Assembly: GCA_030533005.1 (NCBI GenBank)
Contig: JAUNJX010000023.1
Location: forward strand, 1 to 34,599
Direction: 5' to 3'
DNA length: 34,599 nt
Source of the DNA: Clostridia bacterium
GTDB lineage: Bacteria; Bacillota; Clostridia; Christensenellales; CAG-138
The position numbers were made by a program, and so were the translations under genes. Positions 14,166 to 23,641 of the stretch are shown here, one piece after another; the first letter of the stretch is position 1, and each line of letters starts with the position of its first letter. The notes under the pieces were generated by a model. That model made no database searches and was not told the DNA's origin. It saw only the letters and a list, made by a program, of their open reading frames with translations.

Positions 14166-15935
14166 CTAACGCCTGAGCCGGGGCATGCGCGCAGGCTTTT
14201 GCTTGAAGCGGCAGCTTGTGAATTCGATCTCCTTTTCCAGCGCCCGGAACGTCGCATAGGATATCTCCGATTTCACGCCGAAGCGCAGGTTGCCTATGGC
14301 AATGGTAGCGCCCGGATACACCTTCATGAGCACATGCACAAGACCCTCCTTCGCACCGTCCACCTGCGCCTTGAGCCTTTCAAATTCTTCTTCCTTCTGT
14401 TCCTTGCTCTCGCTCGCGGCAAGCAGCTTTTTGACCATATCGATGCGTTCCTGCTTCACTTCCTCCGGCTGGTTGGCGGCAATGGGCCGTTTGACGATGG
14501 ATTGCAGGCCGCCCATGATCTTGTTGAGCTTTTCGATCTGGTTTTTGAGCGTGGTCACCTTTTCCTTGATCGCGGGGGACACGCCCACCTCCAAAAAGGT
14601 CTTGCAGCCGCCCTGCGTGCCCACAAAGCGCGTGGCGATGTACCGGCACGCCGTCATGCTGCCGCCGATGATGGTGCCGCGGCCGTTGAGCGCCTCTACC
14701 GCGCCGTCGCAGGTCACGTTGCAGTTCAATATGCTCTCGGACACCACCATATCCCTCGCATAAACGGTAGCATACTCCATAAAGCGGGCATATACGCTGC
14801 CGCCCGCCCGAATATTGCCCTTGCCTGCGCCCTGTATGCCGCCGTAGGCCAGCACGTCGGCGCCCGCATCCAAAATGGCGGCCTCCACGGTACCCGTGAC
14901 CTCGATAGAGCCCGTAGCCTTCACGATATAGCCGCTTTCCACGCTGCCCCGCACCACCACGTCACCGTCAAAGGCCACATTGCCCACGGAAAGATCCACA
15001 TTGCCATCCACCACATAGGTGTTGGACACCTCCACCTTGTCCTTGACGATATAGACGCGCCCGTTCGCCATGGAATACAGCTTGAGCTTGTCCTCGGACA
15101 CATAGGTGTTTTTGCCGGTCGGCAGGTTATAGAGCATGCCGGATTCGCCCGGTATCATGATGCCCAGCACCGTATAGCCCGGCGTGCCGGGCTTGGGCAG
15201 CACCTTGGTGACAAGAAGCTGATCCTTGGTTACGGATTCAAACAGATCCAGCTCCTTGAAGTCCACCTTGGATTCGTCATCCTCATCCAGCGTGTGCGCC
15301 CGGTATTCGCTGTTTTTGAAGCGCTTTTCAAAATGATAAATCAACTGCCCGTCCGCGCCCGTCACGGGAGGCAGGCCTTCCGCGACAAGGATGCGCTGGT
15401 CGTATTTATGGTTTTCCAGCGCGTCCGCCACAGCCTCCTTTTTCAGCCCGTAGCCGATATGGTACATGCCCTGTATATCCTGCATGACCCGCTGAAACGT
15501 AAGCTGCCGTCCCTTGTTGGGCTCGGGCGAGGTCAGCACCATATAGGCCGTCATTTGATTGTCCTCGATGCTCACGCTGAAGGATTCGTCATAGATGAAT
15601 TCGCGCTGCTCGGGCGCTATGCGGATCAGCTCGTCCCGCTTTGCAAAAAGGTTGTTGGCGATGACGGAGGTATCCATCGTATAGATGCGCTTGCGGGAAA
15701 GGTGCGTAAGCAGCGCTCGCTGCTCCGCCTCGCTGGGGGGCGCTACAAGCTTGACGGTGATGAACACGCCGTCCGGCTTATAGGATAGCAGAAATGCATT
15801 CTTGGGCGCATTGGGCGATTGTTCCACCTCCTTGGGATCAAAAAGGAGTTGGCTGAACCTGACGTACCCTTTTTCCAGTACGCCTTCCGTTTCCCTTTGC
15901 TGCGCGCCGCCGGTCTTTTTTTCTTCTGCTTCCAT
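14166..15935 (-). CDS. fapA: FapA family flagellar assembly protein (DUF342)
   Basis: A 589-residue protein of the FapA/DUF342 family. The N-terminal half (to about residue 270) is the mixed domain; residues about 275-440 form a stack of short Val/Gly-rich repeats (VDGNVDLSVGNVAFDGDVVV and similar) typical of its beta-helix; the C-terminal part (about 455-560) is coiled coil. Homologues influence flagellar assembly or polar placement in Vibrio; the exact role in Clostridia is not known. GGAGG precedes the start by five bases, and fliA ends 53 bases upstream. Confidence 0.9.
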   Translation of the reverse strand: MEAEEKKTGGAQQRETEGVLEKGYVRFSQLLFDPKEVEQSPNAPKNAFLLSYKPDGVFITVKLVAPPSEAEQRALLTHLSRKRIYTMDTSVIANNLFAKRDELIRIAPEQREFIYDESFSVSIEDNQMTAYMVLTSPEPNKGRQLTFQRVMQDIQGMYHIGYGLKKEAVADALENHKYDQRILVAEGLPPVTGADGQLIYHFEKRFKNSEYRAHTLDEDDESKVDFKELDLFESVTKDQLLVTKVLPKPGTPGYTVLGIMIPGESGMLYNLPTGKNTYVSEDKLKLYSMANGRVYIVKDKVEVSNTYVVDGNVDLSVGNVAFDGDVVVRGSVESGYIVKATGSIEVTGTVEAAILDAGADVLAYGGIQGAGKGNIRAGGSVYARFMEYATVYARDMVVSESILNCNVTCDGAVEALNGRGTIIGGSMTACRYIATRFVGTQGGCKTFLEVGVSPAIKEKVTTLKNQIEKLNKIMGGLQSIVKRPIAANQPEEVKQERIDMVKKLLAASESKEQKEEEFERLKAQVDGAKEGLVHVLMKVYPGATIAIGNLRFGVKSEISYATFRALEKEIEFTSCRFKQKPARMPRLRR

Positions 15936-15988
15936 CGTAGCCTCCGATCCTCTCTGTGTGGCGCAGGCGCTTCACACGCGCCGTTGTT

Positions 15989-16849
15989 TTACTTGGTTGG
16001 TTCCAGATATCCCCGTATGCCCTTTTTGATCTTCTCCAGCGCCCTTGCGTGAATCTGGGATACGCGGGCGGGCGTGACGCGCAAAAGCGCCGCGATGTCC
16101 TTGAGCATGAGCTCCTCGTAATAGTAGAGGGTAATGATCTGTTTTTCCTTTTCTGGCAGGTCGTTGATGATATTGGCGATGCTCTTTTTGAGCTCCTGCT
16201 TTTCCAGCGCCTTGTCCGGGTGCGCGCTCGCGTCGCCGCCGGGCATGGCGTCAAGATAGGTGTCGCCGCCGTCCACGGTGCTGCTGATGAGCGTCTCAAA
16301 ATGCAGGACGTTGAACATGTACGCCTTTTCGGACGCGGCGCGCACCTGCCGCACATCCAGCCCCAAATACTCCGCCACATCCTCGTCCGTGGCCTCAAGG
16401 CCGCTCGCCTCCATCTGCTCGTAAGCCTTGTCGATCTGCTTGATGCGGCTTCGCAAACTCGCGGGCGCCCAGTCCTGCCTGCGCATGCTGTCGATGATCT
16501 CGCCCTTGATGCGCTTGACGGCATAGGTCTCGAATTTCACGTTTCGCTCCGGCGCATATTTATCCACCGCGTCGATGAGCCCCAGCACGCCGTACCCTAC
16601 AAGATCCTCATAGCTCGTGCCCGCCGTGTACATGGGGACGATCCTGGAAACGATCCTGTTGACCAGCGGCACATAATGCACCACCAGCCTGTTCTTGTTC
16701 TCCGTCGTGCGGCTTTTCTGGAAAGCTGCCCAAAGCGCTTCCGCCTGCGCGTCGGCCTCTGCCGGAAGCGGCGCTTTTTGCAGCGCGCCCGGATCGGCGG
16801 CGAAGGCTTTATAGGCATTTTTCCATTTTTCTTCTCTACTGTTGTTCAT
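15989..16849 (-). CDS. fliA: RNA polymerase sigma-28 factor (FliA/SigD)
   Basis: A 286-residue sigma-70 family factor that directs late flagellar and motility transcription and is held by FlgM. Region 2 (about 60-130) contains DLVGYGVLGLIDAVDKY and FETYAVKRIKGEIIDSMR; region 3 follows with LRSRIKQIDKAYEQ; region 4 has LPEKEKQIITLYYYEEL and a helix-turn-helix VTPARVSQIHARALEKIK. The N-terminus is about 35 residues longer than in many homologues, with an acidic linker. The start overlaps flhG by 14 bases, with GAGGAAG close to the ATG. Two promoters fitting its consensus occur here (233-259 and 13680-13706). Confidence 0.96.
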   Translation of the reverse strand: MNNSREEKWKNAYKAFAADPGALQKAPLPAEADAQAEALWAAFQKSRTTENKNRLVVHYVPLVNRIVSRIVPMYTAGTSYEDLVGYGVLGLIDAVDKYAPERNVKFETYAVKRIKGEIIDSMRRQDWAPASLRSRIKQIDKAYEQMEASGLEATDEDVAEYLGLDVRQVRAASEKAYMFNVLHFETLISSTVDGGDTYLDAMPGGDASAHPDKALEKQELKKSIANIINDLPEKEKQIITLYYYEELMLKDIAALLRVTPARVSQIHARALEKIKKGIRGYLEPTK

Positions 16850-17726
16850 TCTTCCTCAATACCTTGTCGATATACTGGTGCAGTCCGCCGCGGAAGCTGC
16901 GCTTGGTGATATTGGCGTAGTTCATGGCAAGGTCGCGTATGTCCTTGGACGCCTTGCTGTTTGCATTGCTGATGGCGATAGGCGCCTGCGCCTTGATGGA
17001 TTTGACCATGTTCTTGTCGTAGGAGACATAGCCCAGATACCCAAGCTCGCAGGCAAGGTATTTGGACACCACGTTTTTAAAGGTGTGCGCCACCGTCACC
17101 GCCTCGATGAGCGAATCCACGCGGTTCATCACAAACCGTATGGGCGGCGGCGTCTTAAGCCCCTGTATGCTCTTGACCAGCACGAACGCGTCCGTCACGG
17201 CGGTCGGCTCCGGCGTCATGACGATGAGCGCCTCGTCGCAAAACGAAGTGATGTAGAGCACCTGCGGGTTCACGCCCGCGCCGCAGTCGAAGATCACATA
17301 GTCGTAGGCTTCGTCCATGTGGATGGCCTGCTTGAGTATGGTACGCATCTGCCGCTTGTTGATGGACAAAAGCTCCTTGGCGCCCGCGCCCCCCGCGATA
17401 TAGAACACGCCGCCGTAGCCGCGGCAGACGACCTCGCTCAACGTCTTTTCCCCGCGCAATACATGCGAGAGGTTGAATTCGGGCTTTGTGCCGTACATCA
17501 CATCGAGATTGGATAGGCCAAAGTCCGCATCCAGCACCAGCACCCTTTTGCCGGCGAGCGCGAGCGAGATGGAAAAGTTCACGGAAAAGCAGCTCTTGCC
17601 CGTGCCGCCCTTGCCGCTGACGATCGCAATGGTAACGGCATGGTGCGCGGGCTCCTTTGCCGCGTCCGTCCGCCCCTTATTCTCACTTTCGGCCAACTGC
17701 CGGAGTTTTTCAGCTTGATCGCTCAT
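16836..17726 (-). CDS. flhG: FlhG/YlxH, MinD-like ATPase setting flagellar number
   Basis: A 296-residue P-loop ATPase of the MinD/ParA family, acting with FlhF at the membrane to set flagellar number and place. The deviant Walker A is KGGTGKS at 39-45; Walker B/switch features are in VLDADFGLSNLDVM. The N-terminal DQAEKLRQL resembles the DQAxxLR motif that stimulates FlhF GTPase activity in known homologues. The start shares ATGA with the flhF stop (4-base overlap). Confidence 0.95.
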   Translation of the reverse strand: MSDQAEKLRQLAESENKGRTDAAKEPAHHAVTIAIVSGKGGTGKSCFSVNFSISLALAGKRVLVLDADFGLSNLDVMYGTKPEFNLSHVLRGEKTLSEVVCRGYGGVFYIAGGAGAKELLSINKRQMRTILKQAIHMDEAYDYVIFDCGAGVNPQVLYITSFCDEALIVMTPEPTAVTDAFVLVKSIQGLKTPPPIRFVMNRVDSLIEAVTVAHTFKNVVSKYLACELGYLGYVSYDKNMVKSIKAQAPIAISNANSKASKDIRDLAMNYANITKRSFRGGLHQYIDKVLRKNEQQ

Positions 17727-19360
17727 CTTGATATCCTCAGCAGCATGTCGATCACCACATCAAGATCGGCGCGGCGGATATCCTCCGGCACGTTCTGTCC
17801 GATGGTAAAGTAGGCAAGCGGCTGTTTATTATAATAACACAATGTAATGGCATTGCCATAGGAACCCGCTTCGTCCACCTTGGTGATGATGTTTTTGTAT
17901 TTCTTCGCAAAACTGTAGTTCTGCGCGATCTGCTTGCAGATGCGAGCCGATGTGGTGCTGGAGGTGACCAGATAGATCTCATGGAGCACGCCCAGATTGA
18001 TCATGCCCGAAAGCTCCTCCTGATACTTTTTGTCCATGGAGGCGCGGCCGCCCGTGTCCACGAAGATATAGCGGCAGTCGCTAAAGGTTTCGATGGCTTG
18101 CCGCAGCTCCTCCGTATTGTGGATGGTGCAAAAGGACGCGCCCAGAATATTCGCGTAAGTCTCCAACTGCTCCTGCGCGCCCACGCGGAACACGTCCGCG
18201 TTGATGATGCCCACCTTGGCATGGCGGTTAAAGGTGCATTCCGCGGCAAGCTTGGCAACCGTGGTGGTCTTGCCTACGCCCGTGGGACCCATGAGCATGA
18301 TGACGCGCGTGCCCTTGGGGCTGCTTTGCAAATATTTGGGTCTTCCCAAAAGCTCCCGTATGGCAAGGCGCATCGCGGCTCCCGCCGAAAGCTTTTCATC
18401 CTTTGCCATGCGCGCTTCGGCGCGGGAGACGAGCTCCCCGACGGCCGCCGCGTCCACATCCTGCTCCAGCAGCCGAAGCCGCATCGCTTCCATGCTGGGG
18501 TTGGCGTCCTCTACGAACGCCTCCTGCTCGGCTTCCTCCTCCGCCTCTGCCTGACTCATTTTGCGCATGTCCGCCGCAAGCGCCTTGAGCATTTCCTCCA
18601 TGGTGGAAAGCCTTGCGTCCATCTCCGGCGACGCCGCCTTTTCCGGGGCGGGCGCGGGCGCAACGGGCTTTTCAGGCGCTTTTTCCGTCGCCTTTTCCTT
18701 CTTTTTTGCGGGCGGGGGCTCCGGCATGGGCGCAGGCTCGATTTCCGTCTCCGGCTCGTCCTGCGAAAGGATCACGGGATACGCGGGCGGCAGGGGTTCG
18801 GGTATATCCTGCACGGTGTTTGAGGCCATGGTCTGCACGATTTGGTAGGCGCTTACCCGGCTTTGCGCGATCGCTTCATCCGGCGTGGCGCGCAATTTGT
18901 TGGCACGGCGCGCCTCCTTGGGGTTGGTGGAGCCGACCAGCAGCAGCTTTGCAAGCTCCAGCTCCTCCTCGGTAAGCTGTTTGGGTTCTTCTATCGCGGC
19001 TTCCGCCTGCACGGGCGCCGCTTCCGGCGCTGCAGGCGCGCTTGCCTCGGCCTTTTGCGCGCTCGCCGCGGCGGGTGTGTCGGCCTTGGGGGTCACCGTG
19101 CGACCCATGAGGGGCACCGGCGGCTGCACGGGCTTGGGTGGATACGGCTTCCACGCGCTGCCCTTTCCCTTCTCCTGCGGCAGATCGTCCGGGTCGTAGC
19201 TCACAACGATCTCGTACACGGGCTTGGTGAACCAGCCCTTGATCCCGGGCTGCCGCGTTTTGCGGCTCCGCACGATGGCGGCGTCGGCGCCCAGCTCATT
19301 CTTGATCTGATCCAAGGCTGTGGACAGCTCTTTGGAATAGTACGTTTTCGTCTTCATCAT
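17723..19360 (-). CDS. flhF: FlhF, SRP-type GTPase for flagellar placement
   Basis: A 545-residue protein. The N-terminal B-like domain (about 1-60) is followed by an unusually long Pro/Ala/Glu-rich disordered linker (about 60-285), then an NG domain: P-loop GPTGVGKT (358-365), NADVFRVGAQEQL (388-400), DTGGR (435-439, usually DTAGR), and TKVDE. It recruits early basal-body parts to the membrane site and is regulated by FlhG. It overlaps both flhA and flhG by four bases (ATGA-type), so the three are coupled. Confidence 0.94.
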   Translation of the reverse strand: MMKTKTYYSKELSTALDQIKNELGADAAIVRSRKTRQPGIKGWFTKPVYEIVVSYDPDDLPQEKGKGSAWKPYPPKPVQPPVPLMGRTVTPKADTPAAASAQKAEASAPAAPEAAPVQAEAAIEEPKQLTEEELELAKLLLVGSTNPKEARRANKLRATPDEAIAQSRVSAYQIVQTMASNTVQDIPEPLPPAYPVILSQDEPETEIEPAPMPEPPPAKKKEKATEKAPEKPVAPAPAPEKAASPEMDARLSTMEEMLKALAADMRKMSQAEAEEEAEQEAFVEDANPSMEAMRLRLLEQDVDAAAVGELVSRAEARMAKDEKLSAGAAMRLAIRELLGRPKYLQSSPKGTRVIMLMGPTGVGKTTTVAKLAAECTFNRHAKVGIINADVFRVGAQEQLETYANILGASFCTIHNTEELRQAIETFSDCRYIFVDTGGRASMDKKYQEELSGMINLGVLHEIYLVTSSTTSARICKQIAQNYSFAKKYKNIITKVDEAGSYGNAITLCYYNKQPLAYFTIGQNVPEDIRRADLDVVIDMLLRISR

Positions 19361-21408
19361 CTAAGTGTGACAACTCCTTCGGATTTCACCTGTACGTCGG
19401 GACTGATCTCGTTATAGGAAAGCACCACGAAATCGGGGGCGATCTGCTCGGTCAGCTTCTTGAACTGCCTGCGGATGAGCGGCGACGTGAGCACGATGGG
19501 CGTAAGACCCATGTTGGTGATGCGCTCCAGCGCGTTTCTAAGGCTCAGGTAGATGGCCTGCAGCTCGTTCTGCTCCAGCGCCACATAGGTGCCCTGATCC
19601 GTACGGCGCATGCGTTCCACCATCAGCTGTTCGACGGACGCGTCCACCGTGATGACGCGCGCCTTGCCGTCGGGGATAAAGCGTTTGGATATCGCCCTTC
19701 CCATCGCCTGACGGACATATTCCACCAGCGTTTCCGTATCCCGCGTCACGGCGCTGTAATCGCTGAGCGTTTCGAGTATCGTGCCCAGATCGCGTATGGA
19801 CACGCCCTCCCGAAGCAGCGACGCGAGCACCTTTTGCAGCTCGCCCAGCGAGAATAGCTTGGGCACGACCTCGTCTACGAGCGCAGGCTGCTGCGTCTTG
19901 AGGTTGTCCACGAGTATCTGCACCTGCTGGCGGGTCAAAAGCTCCGCGCTGTGCCGCTTGATCACGTCCGTAAGATGCGTGGCGATCACGGAGGGCGGAT
20001 CGATGGTGGTGTAGCCCAAAAGCTCCGCGCGTTCCCGGTTGGCGGCCGTGATCCAGAGGGCGGGCAGGCCGAAGGTGGGCTCCACGGTGGGTATGCCGTC
20101 GATTTTGCCCATGACTTCGCCCGTGGACAGCGCCAGAAAATGATCCATCTTGACCTCGCCGGACGCCACCTCGATACCCTTGATCTTGATGACATACTGG
20201 CTGGAGCTGATCTGGATATTGTCCCGCAATCGTATGACGGGTACGATGATGCCCAAATCCATCACGAGCTGCCTGCGTATCATGACCACACGCTCCAAAA
20301 GATCCCCGCCCTGCGACGCGTCCACCAGCGGCAATAGGCCATATCCAAGCTCCACGCCGATCAGATCGACCTGCAAAAGTGTCGTGACCTTCTCGGGCTT
20401 TAGCATCTCCTTGGCGGCTTCCTCCTGCACATCCTTCGGCGCCTCCTCCACAAGCGCAGCCTTTTTTTGCGCCCGCAGCAGCAGATATCCCAGCCCCCCC
20501 ATCAGCAGCGCGAGAAGGAGGACGGGAATGGTGGGCATGCCGGGGATGATCGCAAAAAAGACCATCATGCCGCCCAGGATCAGGAACAAAACGGGCTGTG
20601 CCCCGAACTGCGCCGCAAGATCGCGGCCCAGGTTGTTTTCAGACGTTGCGCGGGTGACGATGATGCCCATGGAGGTGGACACGAGCAAGGCCGGTATCTG
20701 GCTGCACAGGCCGTCGCCCACGGTGGCGATGAGATAGGTGTTGACCACCTCGTCCGTGGTCATGCCGGAATCCCCCACAAGGCCGATGATAAGCCCGCCC
20801 ACGATGTTGACGATGGTGATGAGGATGCCGATGATGGCGTCGCCCTTGACGAACTTGCTGGAACCGTCCATAGCGCCGTAAAAATCCGCTTCGCGCTGTA
20901 TCTTGCTGCGCCGCTCCTTGGCCTGCTGTTCATCGATCAAGCCGGAGTTCAGATCCGCGTCGATGGCCATTTGCTTGCCGGGCATGGCGTCCAGCGTAAA
21001 CCTTGCGGCGACCTCCGCCACGCGCTCCGCGCCCTTGGTGATGACGACGAACTGCACCATGATGATGATAACGAAGATGATGAGACCCACGACGAGATTG
21101 TCGCCTATGATGAAGTTCGCAAACGTCCGTATCACGCTGCCCGCGTCGCCGTTGTTGCCAAGGATCAGGGTGGTGGTGCGGATGTTGAGCGCCAGACGGA
21201 AGATGGTCAGCAGCAGCAGCACTGTGGGAAAGGCGGCAAACTGCAAGGGCTCCGTGATGTAGATGGTCATAAGGAGCACCATCAGGGATACCGCGATGTT
21301 GAGTATGAGCATGATATCCATCACGGCGGGCGGCACGGGGATGATGATCAGCATCACGACCGAAAGGATCGCAACAGCTATGAGCACGTCTTGCGGCTTG
21401 AACTTCAT
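19357..21408 (-). CDS. flhA: Flagellar export gate protein FlhA
   Basis: A 683-residue integral membrane protein of the type III export gate. The N-terminal half (about 1-315) has eight predicted membrane segments and the FHIPEP-family loop GAERVAEVAARFTLDAMPGKQM with conserved charges used in proton-driven export. The C-terminal cytoplasmic half (about 345-683) forms the nonameric docking ring for chaperone-substrate complexes. The length is typical. It is followed by flhF with a 4-base overlap and preceded by flhB 29 bases upstream. Confidence 0.97.
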   Translation of the reverse strand: MKFKPQDVLIAVAILSVVMLIIIPVPPAVMDIMLILNIAVSLMVLLMTIYITEPLQFAAFPTVLLLLTIFRLALNIRTTTLILGNNGDAGSVIRTFANFIIGDNLVVGLIIFVIIIMVQFVVITKGAERVAEVAARFTLDAMPGKQMAIDADLNSGLIDEQQAKERRSKIQREADFYGAMDGSSKFVKGDAIIGILITIVNIVGGLIIGLVGDSGMTTDEVVNTYLIATVGDGLCSQIPALLVSTSMGIIVTRATSENNLGRDLAAQFGAQPVLFLILGGMMVFFAIIPGMPTIPVLLLALLMGGLGYLLLRAQKKAALVEEAPKDVQEEAAKEMLKPEKVTTLLQVDLIGVELGYGLLPLVDASQGGDLLERVVMIRRQLVMDLGIIVPVIRLRDNIQISSSQYVIKIKGIEVASGEVKMDHFLALSTGEVMGKIDGIPTVEPTFGLPALWITAANRERAELLGYTTIDPPSVIATHLTDVIKRHSAELLTRQQVQILVDNLKTQQPALVDEVVPKLFSLGELQKVLASLLREGVSIRDLGTILETLSDYSAVTRDTETLVEYVRQAMGRAISKRFIPDGKARVITVDASVEQLMVERMRRTDQGTYVALEQNELQAIYLSLRNALERITNMGLTPIVLTSPLIRRQFKKLTEQIAPDFVVLSYNEISPDVQVKSEGVVTLR

Positions 21409-21437
21409 TCCCTGCTCCCATTGTCCTCAAAGGACGG

Positions 21438-22514
21438 TTATTTCCCCTGCCTGCTCTTAAACACCCGCGCGAGTATCTCAGCCACGGCCTGATACAGCTC
21501 CAGCGGGATCGCGTCGCCCACCTCGCACATGGCGTAAAGGCTGCGGGCGACCTCCTTGTTCTCTACGATCTCGACGTCGTTCTCCTTGGCGATCTGTTTG
21601 ATGCGCTGCGCCAGATAATCCTGTCCCTTTGCGATCACCATGGGCGCGTCGGAGACCTCCGCGTCATACTTGAGCGCCACGGCAAAGTGCGTGGGGTTGG
21701 TGATGACCACATCCGCCTGCGGGATCGCCTCCATGGTGCGCATGGCCGCCATCTGCCGCTGTTTTTGCCGTATCCGTCCCTTGATCTGCGGGTCGCCCTC
21801 GGTCTGCTTGTACTCTACCTTGACCTCGTACTTGGTCATGCGCAGATCCTTTTCGTACTTGAACCACTGATAGAGAAAATCGAATATGGCGATGATGAGC
21901 AGCGCAAGCCCGATCTTGAAGCCCGCGTTGCGTATGGCGAGCGCGGTGGCGCCGATGGCGGCGTTGATGTTGTTGCCCGCCATCATGGAAAAGCTTGGCG
22001 CCGCCTTGATGACCTCGTCGTAGGCGACCACGCCGATCACGATCACCTTTACGATGGTTTTGGCCATCTCAAAAAGGGTGCGTGTGGAGAACATGCGCTT
22101 GATGCCCTCCATGGGATTCAAGCGGCTGAACTTGGGCGTGAGCGCCTTGGAGGAAAACAGGAAGCCGATCTGCACGACGTTTACGCAGATGGCCGCCGCA
22201 AAGGCTATGAGCAGCAGCGGCAGCACGATGCGCGCAAACTCGATGCTGCTAAGCTGCATAAGCCGGGGGATATCCGCCGCCAGCAGCAGCTCGCTTTGCT
22301 GCCAACCCAGCGTCAGCCCCGTGTGCACAAGCGACTGCATATTGCCCCACATGCCCGGTCCCAGCAAGGATAATGCGCCAAACATAATGAGCAGCATGAG
22401 CGCCGAAACCAGCTCCTGACTTTTGCGAACCTGCCCCTTTTCCCGCGCCTCACGGCGCTTTTTAGGCGTTGCCGGTTCTGTGCGTTCGCCGCCGGGTCCC
22501 TCATTGCTCGCCAT
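21438..22514 (-). CDS. flhB: Flagellar export switch protein FlhB
   Basis: A 358-residue membrane protein that switches export specificity from rod/hook to filament substrates. It has a charged N-terminal tail with ERTEPATPKKRREAREKGQV, four membrane segments (about 35-215), and a cytoplasmic domain with the self-cleavage motif NPTH at 273-276, so autocleavage between Asn and Pro should be intact. It follows fliR by only six bases. Confidence 0.97.
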   Translation of the reverse strand: MASNEGPGGERTEPATPKKRREAREKGQVRKSQELVSALMLLIMFGALSLLGPGMWGNMQSLVHTGLTLGWQQSELLLAADIPRLMQLSSIEFARIVLPLLLIAFAAAICVNVVQIGFLFSSKALTPKFSRLNPMEGIKRMFSTRTLFEMAKTIVKVIVIGVVAYDEVIKAAPSFSMMAGNNINAAIGATALAIRNAGFKIGLALLIIAIFDFLYQWFKYEKDLRMTKYEVKVEYKQTEGDPQIKGRIRQKQRQMAAMRTMEAIPQADVVITNPTHFAVALKYDAEVSDAPMVIAKGQDYLAQRIKQIAKENDVEIVENKEVARSLYAMCEVGDAIPLELYQAVAEILARVFKSRQGK

Positions 22515-22520
22515 ATCCCA

Positions 22521-23309
22521 TCATACCCCCGCCATCGTGGATAACAGCCCGCTCAGGCTTGCGTACATCTCATCGAAGATCACCGCGGAAAACTCCACAT
22601 ACACGGGCAGGATCAGCAGCAATACCACAAAGCCCATGGCGACCTTGAGCGGCATACCCACCACAAAAACGTTCATCTGCGGCACGGTATGGATGATCAT
22701 GCCCATGATGGCCTCCGTCATAAGGCCGGATGCGAGTATGGGCAGCGCCATGCGCACCGCCAGAATGAACATATCCGTGAACATGTCCACAAACGCCAAG
22801 GCCGTATCCGCCGTCACCGTAACGCCGCCCACGGGTATCTTTACGATGGTCAGATACAGAATGCTGATGAGCTTTCGATCGCCGCCCACCGCAAAAAACA
22901 CGAGGATCATGACAACGTTGAGCAGATTGCCCATAAGCGGCACCTGCGCGTTGGTCTGCGGGTCGTAGACGTTGGCCATGCCCAAGCCGATCTGCATATC
23001 GATCAGCTGTCCGGCCGAATGGGAAACGCTGAAGAACAGCGTCAGCACGAAGCCGATCACAGCGCCTATGAGGATCTCCTTGACGCATAATAGCGCGTAG
23101 GTGAGCAGCGTGTCGTACGCCGGCTGCACCGCAGCGGGGACGCTGGTGAAGAAAAAGTACGTCAGCGCCAGCGCAAAGGCGATGCGCGCCAGTGCGGGAA
23201 TATTGCGCCGTCCATAGATGGGGTTTGTCCAGACGATGCCCGCCACCCGCAAAAACAGAAGCAATATGTAGTCGAGCGCGACGGTTTGCAGTTCCCTAAG
23301 CGCCGCCAC
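22521..23309 (-). CDS. fliR: Flagellar export gate protein FliR
   Basis: A 262-residue hydrophobic protein with five to six membrane segments, including YRRNIP-like YGRRNIPALARI at about 38-49 and a long helix LLTYALLCVKEILIGAVIGF. It forms the FliP5Q4R1 export gate with FliP and FliQ. Its ATG overlaps the fliQ stop by one base, so the pair is translationally coupled. Confidence 0.95.
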   Translation of the reverse strand: MAALRELQTVALDYILLLFLRVAGIVWTNPIYGRRNIPALARIAFALALTYFFFTSVPAAVQPAYDTLLTYALLCVKEILIGAVIGFVLTLFFSVSHSAGQLIDMQIGLGMANVYDPQTNAQVPLMGNLLNVVMILVFFAVGGDRKLISILYLTIVKIPVGGVTVTADTALAFVDMFTDMFILAVRMALPILASGLMTEAIMGMIIHTVPQMNVFVVGMPLKVAMGFVVLLLILPVYVEFSAVIFDEMYASLSGLLSTMAGV

Positions 23310-23578
23310 TAGAAGATCAGCTGGGTCACATACCCATACATGCGCGTAAAGAAGCCCGCAAGCTCGGAAACGATGTAGCCGCTGGTGAACAGCAGCATCA
23401 AAAACACGCCTATGATCTTAGGCACAAAGGCGAGCGTCTGCTCGTTGACCTGCGTCGCCGCCTGTATGATGGAAACGATGATACCGATCACCATGGCCGC
23501 AAGCAGCAGGGGAAGCGAGCATTTGAGCACCGTCATAACGGCGTCCCGCATCACGGTGATGATAAGTTCCTGCGTCAT
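23309..23578 (-). CDS. fliQ: Flagellar export gate protein FliQ
   Basis: An 89-residue protein of two membrane hairpin helices separated by a loop containing QAATQVNEQTLAFVPKI, the FliQ signature. It is a gate subunit with FliP and FliR. It lies 63 bases after fliP and overlaps fliR by one base. Confidence 0.96.
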   Translation of the reverse strand: MTQELIITVMRDAVMTVLKCSLPLLLAAMVIGIIVSIIQAATQVNEQTLAFVPKIIGVFLMLLFTSGYIVSELAGFFTRMYGYVTQLIF

Positions 23579-23641
23579 CTTTCAACCTCCCGAAGCATGC
23601 TTGTGTACTGCGTCCGCCGGCCGCCCCTCCTCGGGGCTTAC

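Noticed and set aside
14199-15788. Long plus-strand open frame (529 codons) opposite fapA
   Set aside because: His/Arg/Leu-rich shadow typical of GC-rich antisense frames; fapA is clear on the minus strand.
23623-23637. GCCCC/GGGGC short hairpin between fliP and fliQ
   Set aside because: Only five pairs and no T-run; the operon clearly continues.
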